Notes under the pieces: generated by a model
What the model was told of the DNA's origin: nothing
The model's input: only the letters and a program-made list of their open reading frames with translations
Database searches by the model: none
Part shown: in pieces, positions 55,930-64,000 of the stretch
Numbering within the stretch: position 1 is the first letter of the stretch
How the letters are laid out: each line of letters opens with the position of its first letter
Translations under genes and position numbers: made by a program
NCBI GenBank assembly: GCA_008360975.2
Contig: CM039182.1
Location: 150,945,858 to 151,009,857, forward strand
Length of the DNA stretch: 64,000 nt
Direction of reading: 5' to 3'
Source of the DNA: Lichenostomus cassidix
Taxonomy: Eukaryota > Chordata > Aves > Passeriformes > Meliphagidae

Positions 55930-58045
55930 CTGGTCCTGCAGGGGTGGGACAGCTTTGTTTCATGGCCTTGGGGCATTTAGGAGGCAGCAGTTCTTGCTTG
56001 GCCAGCCTGGTGAGTCATGATGTGGGGAGTGTTTTCATTCATTCAATTCTGCAATTCCATATCCTTCCTTTGATGCCATATGCATTTGACCTTGACAGCA
56101 ACTTTAATTAGGAGTAGGTATTTAGGGGAATTTGATTGTTTGATGTGTGTCCGGGAGGGCTGAATAAACAATCAGAGTCCAGGAGAGGTACAATGTCATC
56201 AGTTTTGTCATTCCATGTCACTTGTGTGCTTTAGTTTGTTGGTTCCATGTGAGGACTGGGACTCTGTTCCGTGCCACAGGTTGTCAATCAGTCAGTGTGT
56301 TGCACCCAGGAGTGTCAAGGGAGTTCCTGATGCCAATCAGCAATCTCTTGGCAATGTCCTGATTCCTGGGAGTGCTTCCTGATGGACAAATGAGAGCTCA
56401 TGACCTTTTGTCTTGAATGGGACAAAGTGAGAGGATCTGGAAAAGGAGAGGCTGTTCAGACTGAACTTCTTCCAGTGTTATTGTTCACTAGGATTTCTCA
56501 AATTTACACAACATCATACACTGTCATTTAAAGGTTATTCCTTGACTTCATTAATAAATCCAATTAACAAACAACATAGCCGTGTTTGCCGAGGCTGGTA
56601 TTTGACGCGAATTCTCTTATTCCACATTCAAACCACAGGGTTTCCTATTTTGCAACCTCTCAGTCTTAATATTTTGTTCCTGTTAGCAGAAGCTAATTGG
56701 TAGTAATGCATGGTCAGTGAGCTCCTCTTCCCTCCTATGTCGTGGTGCTGGTGATCCATTGTGGAATTCTGTGATTCCACACCTTTTCCTTGAGGCCTTG
56801 TCCATCTGACTTTGATGGCAATATTTAAATGCAAGTATTAGAGATGAAAGGCTGGTGTTAATGGCCTTGTCAGGGCGTGCAGAAGATGTGACCAAAGCTT
56901 TGGAGAGGTTGGGTGTTATCAGTGAGGTCACTCTTGGTTTGGAGTGGTGCTGTGGTTTCTGGGTGCATTGTGAAGATGTGCCCCAAATTATTCCAGCTCT
57001 GTCAGGTTGCTCTGGCTTTGCAGGAGCTCAGCTCGGGAGGGACTGCTCCTTCCATCACATTCCCTCCCTTCCCACCATATTGCCATCTCTCCAGGTGTGT
57101 TTATATAGCAGACCTTTCCCATTGGAGATGGGAAAGCAATGCATTGGTTTAGGAAGGCCTCCCATGCTCTCCTAAGTCTTGTGTTGGTTTGCCTGTATTG
57201 TCTGTCTCATCTGGACCCACCACGGTCACACTGTGGGGTCCCAGTGCTGGGCTGTGACTGACACAGGGCAAGGAAACTGCTGAAGGATAAGGGCAGCAAG
57301 ACAGAGCAATTCCTCATCCATTCATTAGTCAACTCTTCAAATTCATGTGTGTGCAATTCAGGGAGAAGGATGTCCTGTGGGACTGTGTTAAAGCCCTGAC
57401 AGAAATCCAGGCACATGGCACCATTTGCCCTGCACATGGCAACCAAAGCATTAGGGACAGAAGGACCTTGTGGTCCTGGTCAAGCATACAGAGATCATGA
57501 GCAGACCATGTATCCTTTGTGATAAAAACATCAGCAGTTACTAGGACAGGATTAGGAGAAGAAATACAAGCAGGTTGAGGGAGCTGAACATCTTGTTCCC
57601 CACCACTGGTGGGGCTGCACAGGGCAACAAGGACATGGACTTTGTTGAGCAAGAGCAGTGCAGGGAGACCATGACAGTGATGGGGTATGGAGGATCCTTA
57701 ATATGAGGTGAAGCTGAGAGAGCTGGGAGTTCCTTCAGGAAGAGGCAAGAATGCAAATGGGATATGTTGTCAATATCTAATGGCATAACCTCAGTGATGA
57801 TTGCCCAGCTGTCCCAAGCTTTGGTTGCATCTTCTACGTGTCCTGAAAAGCACAATCAGCAACCAGATAATGGTCAAACATTCTAGTAATTAAGGTGTAC
57901 TGCCACGTTCAGAGGGACATGGCCTCAAGGACAGGACATGGAATTATAGAGTGCATTGACACCCTAGGCTGGGCCAAGCAAGACCTGCTACCTGTAACAT
58001 GCCTCAAGGCCATGGAACAAGGCTGTCCCGCCCCTCCAGAACCAG
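55930..58045. promoter_or_regulatory. Head-to-head spacer of genes 14 and 15
   Basis: P1 beside gene 14, P2 beside gene 15 (57860-57940), with the TTTCCC-N9-GGGAAA element at 57115-57135. It is the inverted counterpart of the 12/13 spacer and has the same orientation as the 4/5, 6/7, 8/9 and 10/11 spacers. Confidence 0.6.
57190..57570 (-). repeat. CR1-like fragment, antisense
   Basis: The minus-strand frame 57207-57446 reads CLDFCQGFNTVPQDILLPE, the same decayed CR1 piece found in sense at 41040-41390. Confidence 0.6.
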
Positions 58046-58334
58046 CATAAAAGCCAGCCCAGTGCCTCTCTCCCTCACACACTTCTCCTCACGCCTTCAC
58101 CTCCTGCTTCTGACAACAACCAGGTAAGTCCCAAGCCTCTGACCCTCCTGCTCCTGCACCCCTGGTCCCTCTCTTCCTGCACTCCCAGCCCCAGCCTCAG
58201 CAGCCCTCATGCCTCCCCACGGCCCCACAACAGCCTCCACACTCTCTCGCCCTCCTGCATCCCCACCACTCACACCTCCACCACCCTGCCCTGCCTCATC
58301 CCTCTCTTCTCCAGGGACCCTCCACACCACACCC

Positions 58335-58700
58335 ATGGCCTCCTACGACCTCTGCCGCCCCTGTGGACCCACCCCGCTGGCCAACAGCTGCAATGAGCCC
58401 TGTGCCCTGCAATGCCAGGATTCCCGTGTTGTCATCGACCCTTCTCCCGTCCTGGTGACCTTTCCTGGACCCATCATGACCTCCTTCCCCCAGAACACTG
58501 CTGTCGGCTCCACCTCTGGGGCTGCTGTGGGCACTGAACTCAGTGTGCAGGGACAGCCCATCTCTGGTGGATTTGGTGGGTTTGGTGGCTTTGGCTACGG
58601 CGGATTTGGCTACGGCCGTGGATTTGGCAATGGGCTGGGCTATGGCTATGGGCTGGGAGGCCTGGGCTGCTATGGCAGAAGGGGTGGCTACAACTCCTAG
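58335..58700 (+). CDS. Corneous beta-protein, gene 15
   Basis: 121 residues. MASYDLC start (Ser3), [10 protein letters not shown], Asp35 core with QNTAVGS. The tail is [44 protein letters not shown]. It ends in Ser with a TAG stop, where gene 13 ends YNC, so the terminal Cys is lost. TATA is at 58046-58053, the intron 58124-58314 has a GTAAGT donor, and AATAAA is at 58854-58859. It has a P2-type block. Its 3' flank is alike to gene 13 rather than gene 12, although its upstream block is like gene 12. It is followed in the same direction by gene 16. Confidence 0.93.
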   Translation: MASYDLCRPCGPTPLANSCNEPCALQCQDSRVVIDPSPVLVTFPGPIMTSFPQNTAVGSTSGAAVGTELSVQGQPISGGFGGFGGFGYGGFGYGRGFGNGLGYGYGLGGLGCYGRRGGYNS

Positions 58701-58859
58701 GGACCTTCAGCACCACTCCTGACACCATCCTCCAGCTTGGGGACTTTGGCAATAGCTCCTGAAAGCAAAGCTCCTCAGCCTCTAGTCGCCCTACTTGCAC
58801 CTCACAACAGATTATTTACACTTCTTTCCCCAGACTTTTCATTGTTTTCCCTCAATAAA

Positions 58860-61814
58860 CATTTCCTTCACCAAAAGTTACACACCTCCTTATTTTTTTG
58901 TTTTCCAATGATCTCGCATCCTCACCCAGCACATTCCACAGCTCAACAGGCGATTTGGGTACATGGAAGAGGGTAACAACACTTTTCCTCACATATATTT
59001 CCAATCAACTAAAAATAAATTCTGGCACACAAAGCTGGGGAGGGGACACCATGCAGAGTATGTCACACACCTGTGAATTGCTACACCAACAGCTTGGACA
59101 CAACAATTCTTTCTTGGGTACAAAACTGGAAAGTCACTTCATGCCAGCCCACACTTGAGAAAAATCTCTTCTCAGCAGGACTCTTGAGCCCTCTCAGCAA
59201 ACAAGGAACAAAATCATCCACTTGGGCAGGATGTCTGGAGTGGAAAAGCTTAAACTGGACCGTTCAGTGTTGGATCTGCCAGGACAGAGACTCTGTCAGC
59301 TCTTCCAATTTCTGACCCTCCTCACAATGAAAAACACTTGTCTTCTTTGCCCATGGAATTCCCTCTGTTTTCACTTGAACCCAAGACCTCTTGTTCTGCA
59401 TGCGTGCACTGCTGAGAACAGCCAGGCTCTCTTGGATTCTTTCCCTTCCATCAAGGATTTGCACACACTGATGATAGCCCCCCATCAATCCTTGTCTCCT
59501 GAGACTCCCAGCTCTCTCAGTTACTCCTGTAGGAAACTTCCTTCAGCCCTTTAGAATCTTTCTAGCCTTGAAATGGTCTTGACTCACTAAATCTGCTTCA
59601 TTTCCCGTATGGGAAGCCCAGACCTGCTCATGACACCTCATATGGGACCTCACCAGTGCTCAGGAAACAGCAAGAGCTACCTCTCCCTGCTTGGTCATAA
59701 CAGTTTTCCCAACCTGCCATGGAAACTTGGGGTCCCTTTGTCGCACAATAGTACAGGGTCACCTCTTGTCCATTTCTGCTCAACCACAACAACAATGGCT
59801 TTTTCTCAGGAGGAAAAAATTGTTCCAATTGATACCCAGACATTCCTTCCTACCTGGGTGTCGGCATTTGAATTGGGGTCTCAGCCTGGTTCATGCAAAG
59901 TCTCATTTATTGAACAGAAAACATCATGTTTTATACTATTACAAACTTAACCGTTCTAAGAACTTGGTTTCCAGGGTTACATGTTTTACTTTCTTAATGT
60001 CAGAGATGATTGCTGTCATCATTCCCAATTCCTCCTGCTAATCACCCATGATTAAAGTACAGAGTCTTGGTCTTGCAATCAGCCTCAGCCCTTGCCAGGG
60101 GTGATTCACTTTATCTGTCACATTAACTGATGACAAAAGACTTCTGCAGCTGCTGGACTTCGCACCTAACACCCTGCACTCTGACACCTGGGCTCACTCC
60201 TTGCAAGAAACATGGCTTGGCAGCGGCCCTTGCTGAACTCCAGCACATGTCTAGCACCACTCAAGTTTTCAGTGTTGGCCCAATGGATCCTACTCCTGTG
60301 CTACAGCACTGGAGCCTTACTGCCATCTTGAATTTCAGACACTGACCACAAGCCTCTGGGCCCAGACCTTCAGACCCTTCTCAGGCCACCATGTTGGGCA
60401 TTGACACAACCTGGACTTGCCTGGCTTGTTGATGATCATGCAATGCTCTCCTCCAACAACATTTGGCAACCTTCAAATCCATTTTCTGACAATCACAAGT
60501 AGCCTGAGCCCTTGCCACTCAGTCCAAATCAAGTCCCAAAAGGCCCTGGATGTAAAGACCTTACAATCAAGAAGGACACCAAGACACCCACAGAGCAAAT
60601 TCAAAGGAAAACATCAGATCTAGTGTCAGAGTTAGCCAGGTGGGGTCAAGGTGGGGAGGGAAGGAATGTGAGGGAAGGGGAACACCTCCAGCACACCTGC
60701 AAATCCCAGAGCAGCATGAGAGGGTTGGAAGGGAATGGGTCCCCTTTTCACAGCAGAACCCACAAACCACAGCACACGAGTGCCACAGGCTGACCTCGCT
60801 GATGACAACCCCACCTCTCCAAAGTTTTGGTTGTTTACTCATCTCTCCCTGAAACTCAACTTCCATGCAACTCCTCCCAAACACAAACTGGTACTTAAAA
60901 GCTGCCATCAAGGTCAGAAGGACAGGGCCTCAAGAGAAGGTCATGTAATCATGGAATTCCATAAACACATACCCACATAATGACAGAGAGGGAAAGGGGA
61001 GCATGCTGATCATTAGTTAGTAATTACTGGGCTTTGTTCATGGGGACAAAATATTAAGATTTGCAGGATATAAATCATTACGAAACCTGGTGGCTTGAAT
61101 GAGGAACAAGGGAATTGACATCACATACCAGCCTGGGAACAAAGGAATCAGCCCCATTTGTTTTTGTTGTTGGATTTCTGAATGAAGCAAGGAATACACT
61201 TTAAATGACAGATTAGGTTGTCATCTAAATTTCAGAAATCCAAAAGGACCATAGCACTGCAACAGTATCAGCCTGAACATCCTCCGAATTACCAAATCCT
61301 CTTTTGTGATCCCATTAAAGACACAAGGGCACGACCTCACATTCATTCCTCAGGAAGTGCCCCCAGGCACTGGGATCTTTCCAAACTCCTGTAGAGTGAC
61401 CCCCCCAGGACAACAGCAACTCCCTCGGCATTGCTGGGTGCAACAAAATAACAGATGGACATCCAGTCACACAGAAAAAACGAGCCAACTATTCTCAAGG
61501 AACCCACAAACCACAGCACACGCGTCCCACAAAACGACCTCACTGATGACACTGCAGTTTTCCTGGCCTCTGGGTGTTTATTCAGCCTTCCCTGACACAC
61601 ATTGAAACAATCAGATACTCCCAAATACCAACTCATGAAAGCTGCCACCAAGGTCAGATGGACACAGCCTCAAGAGCAGGACATGGAATTGCAGAGTCAT
61701 AGAAAGGAAAACACTCCCCACATCATGATTCACCAGGCTGGGACAGGTAAGGGTTGCTGCCTTCAAAATGCCCCAAGGCCATGCAACTAGGCTGTCCCAC
61801 CCCTCCAGCACCAG
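58860..61814. other. Spacer between genes 15 and 16 (tandem pair)
   Basis: It starts with the gene 13-type 3' flank (58860-59500), then a solo LTR (59859-60186), possible antisense CR1 (about 60270-60440), and a P1-side upstream region of gene 16 from about 60650. The only same-direction neighbours in the array are genes 15 and 16; a minus-strand gene that the pattern predicts here is missing. Confidence 0.45.
59859..60186 (-). mobile_element. Solo LTR with 6-bp target duplication
   Basis: 328 bp, ends TGTC...GACA, flanked by CCTGGG at 59853-59858 and 60187-60192. On the minus strand TATAAAA (plus 59929-59935) is followed closely by AATAAA (plus 59906-59911) and a short U5. No internal coding part was seen. 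A 6-bp duplication fits a class II element, which is inference. Confidence 0.82.
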
Positions 61815-62094
61815 CATAAAAGCCAGAGCAGTGCCTCTCTCCCTCACACACTTCTCCTCACACCTTCTCCTCCTGCTCCAGCTGACTACCAGGTGAGTCT
61901 CAACCCCCTCACCCTCCTGCTCCTGCACCCCTGGCCCCTCTCTTCCTGCACTCCCAGCCCCAGCAGCCCTCATGCCTCCCCACAGACCCACAACCTCCAC
62001 AACCCCTCAGCCTCCTGCATCCCCACCACTCTCAACTCCACCACCATGCCCTGCCTCACCCCTCTCTCTTCCAGGGACCCTCCACACCACAACC

Positions 62095-62433
62095 ATGGCC
62101 TGCAACACCCTCTGCCGCCCCTGCGGACCCACCCCGCTGGCCAACAGCTGCAACGAGCCCTGTGCCCTGCAATGCCAGGATTCCCGTGTGGTTATCCAGC
62201 CTTCTCCTGTGCTGGTCACCCTGCCAGGACCCATCATGACCTCCTTCCCCCAGAGCACTGCTGTCGGATCCACCTCCGGGGCTGCTGTGGGCACTGAACT
62301 CAGTGTGCAGGGACAGCCCATCTCTGGTGGATTTGGTGGCTTTGGCTACGGCGGTTTTGGCTATGGCCGTGGATTTGGCTATGGGCTGGGAGGCCTGGGC
62401 TGCTACGGCGGAAGGGGTGGCTACAACTGCTAA
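62095..62433 (+). CDS. Corneous beta-protein, gene 16
   Basis: 112 residues. MACNTLC start, shared with gene 2. [10 protein letters not shown], then [15 protein letters not shown] with Gln35, the residue typical of feather keratins. The tail [35 protein letters not shown] has Gly for one Arg and a terminal Cys. TATA is at 61815-61822, the intron is 61893-62074, and AATAAA is at 62876-62881. It has a P1-type block (61565-61670). Confidence 0.93.
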   Translation: MACNTLCRPCGPTPLANSCNEPCALQCQDSRVVIQPSPVLVTLPGPIMTSFPQSTAVGSTSGAAVGTELSVQGQPISGGFGGFGYGGFGYGRGFGYGLGGLGCYGGRGGYNC

Positions 62434-62881
62434 GGACACTCAGCACCACTCCTGACACCAACCATCCACTCCCTGGCACACACCCCAGGCAATGAGGACA
62501 CCTCTCTGGGCCAAGTCTCTCTAACAGGCTCACCGCTTCCAGCTGCTTCTCTCAGAGCTCCAAGCCAGGCATCAGCCAAGGGGCCAGCCCAGGCTGCCTG
62601 CAAACTTGGCCCATCTGTCTTCTGCTCTTCTCCTGCTCCCTGCTGTGCATCACCCCTTTGGCTCTGTCCAGTTCCCTCTGGACAAAACCCCTTCTGCCAA
62701 GCCAGAGACCATCAGTCACCATCACCATTGGATTGCTCCCACTGTGGGCCAGCGAGGCCTTGATGATCTGGAAAAACCTCTTGTGAGTGAAGGACCCCAG
62801 CTGATGGTCACTCAAATTGTACCTCAGAGCAGCAAACCTCTATTAGCTCCTCATGACTTTTCAATCTTCTAACTCAATAAA

Positions 62882-64000
62882 ATTATCTTTCGCTGCAACC
62901 TGACATGTCCGCCTCACCTTCTTTCTGACATGGATGTGCCATCTACACTCAGCACTAATCCCAGATTACACAAGCCATTTGAGGAGGGTGCAAATTGCAC
63001 CAACACCTCTCTTAGGAATTAGTTCTGCAGTTCCACTACCAGGTAAGACACACTGACACAATTTGTGTGCATCACACAAAAGCATTCAGGTTGCTTAAAC
63101 ACACACCTGGATACAACAATGCAGGTCTATCCTTGCCTCTCACACAAACCCATCATAGGCAATGTGTTAACTTGGGCTGGACACCAGTTGCTCCAGACCC
63201 TCATTATCTTCCAGGCCCATCTAGAGATCTGCTCAAGCCGTGTCATGACTTCCTTATTTTCAGACACAGAGCTGAACACACAACTCCACTCTACCCAGTC
63301 CAGAGCAGAGCAGCAAAATCCTTCCACTCACCTTCTTTCCACAATGTGGGGATGAGCCCAGGACATGGAAAGTTCCTGGTCAGCACATTCACATGGCTGG
63401 GGCATGTCCAGCTGTTTATTCACCAACACCCCAAGTCTTTCTCCCCTGGGTTGTTCTCAATCCACTCATTGTCCACTCTGTGATCATGTTGGGCATGGCT
63501 CCAGACCAGGTGCAAGACCTTGCACTTGGCCTTGTTCAGCTTCATGACGCTGACAATATCCCACCTCCCCAAACTGTTCCAGACCCTCTGGATGCTATCC
63601 CTTCACACAACCAACCACACCACTCAGCCATTTCTTTTCCTGCTTTTACTCATCATCCCATTCAACCCCAGCAACCAGATCCCTGATAATAATACAAAAT
63701 TATAAGGGACCCAATAGGACTCTGATGATCACCACTCATCCTTTTCCTCCACACACACATGGAGCCATTGACTCCAAGTCTTTGAGTGAGACCATCCTGA
63801 CCAATCCTTCTCCACCAAATGGTCCAACCAACAGCTCCACTTCTCTCCAGGTTACAGATGAGCATATTGTCTGGCACAAGAACAAAGGACTTGCACAAGT
63901 CTGGCTACAGGATATTCATCTCTCTTCCACTCATGCTGGAACCAATCCCAATTCTTCAGAGCTGCTGCCAAGGTCAGAAAGGCACAACCCCAAGAGCACG
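62882..64000. other. Right-edge 3' flank of gene 16
   Basis: 62882-63120 resembles the 3' flank of gene 1 (3590-3800). From about 63130 the sequence is antisense CR1. No gene was seen. Confidence 0.45.
63130..63920 (-). repeat. CR1 LINE fragment, antisense
   Basis: The minus-strand frame 63662-63898 carries CKSFVLVPDNMLICNLERSGAVGW.I...GQDGLTQRLGVNGSMCVWR, a decayed CR1 reverse transcriptase. Sequence from 63130 onward continues into its 3' region. The fragment is non-functional. Confidence 0.65.

Noticed and set aside
39904..58700. Apparent mirror symmetry of genes 12-15 around the provirus centre (about 49.3 kb)
   Set aside because: It follows from a provirus landing near the middle of a convergent pair flanked by inverted spacers; nothing links the provirus to the symmetry.

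Overview
The window is eukaryotic and almost certainly avian, probably a songbird (the songbird part is inference). It holds 16 complete, intron-containing genes of one family of corneous beta-proteins (feather-keratin-like beta-keratins), CR1 LINE fragments, several LTR retrotransposon remnants, and one nearly full-length endogenous retrovirus (ERV). No tRNA, rRNA or CRISPR array was seen.

Keratin genes. Each has the standard avian beta-keratin layout: a CATAAAAG TATA box, a short non-coding first exon ending CAG, a GT-AG intron of about 180-195 bp in the 5' UTR, one coding exon starting at ATG 13-22 bases after the acceptor, and an AATAAA signal 100-830 bp past the stop. Proteins are 111-209 residues: a Cys-rich N-terminus (1-30), the beta-sheet filament core (about 31-64), then a Gly/Tyr/Phe-rich tail that causes nearly all length variation. 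From left to right the strands are 1+ 2- 3+ 4- 5+ 6- 7+ 8- 9+ 10- 11+ 12- 13+ 14- 15+ 16+, so genes form alternating convergent and head-to-head pairs. Genes 5-12 lie in repeat modules of about 6-6.5 kb. Each head-to-head spacer has two unlike promoter-proximal blocks, here called P1 (genes 1, 3, 4, 6, 8, 10, 13, 14, 16) and P2 (genes 2, 5, 7, 9, 11, 12, 15). Two spacers are flipped relative to the other five.

Mobile elements. 44657-53934 is an ERV on the minus strand with two 487-bp LTRs differing at two positions, a GTCC target duplication, a tRNA-Arg-like primer site and a polypurine tract. Its gag, pro and pol are gammaretrovirus-like. Its env is unusual: upstream of an ordinary SU/TM region, the open frame encodes a signal peptide and three tandem immunoglobulin-like domains. 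The provirus is broken by frameshifts in gag, integrase and env, and by a UAG after protease. A second, GC-rich ERV (27278-29046, minus) is cut by a 500-base assembly gap (26778-27277). Solo LTRs lie at about 11511-11783, 17822-18445, 32475-33095 and 59859-60186. The copies at 17.8 and 32.5 kb share one target duplication, so they are one insertion copied by segmental duplication.

The keratin genes are presumably epidermal structural genes expressed in cornifying skin appendages. The repeat content and inverted orientation of near-identical genes explain both the unequal tail lengths and the flipped spacers. The most novel candidate is the Ig-domain envelope.
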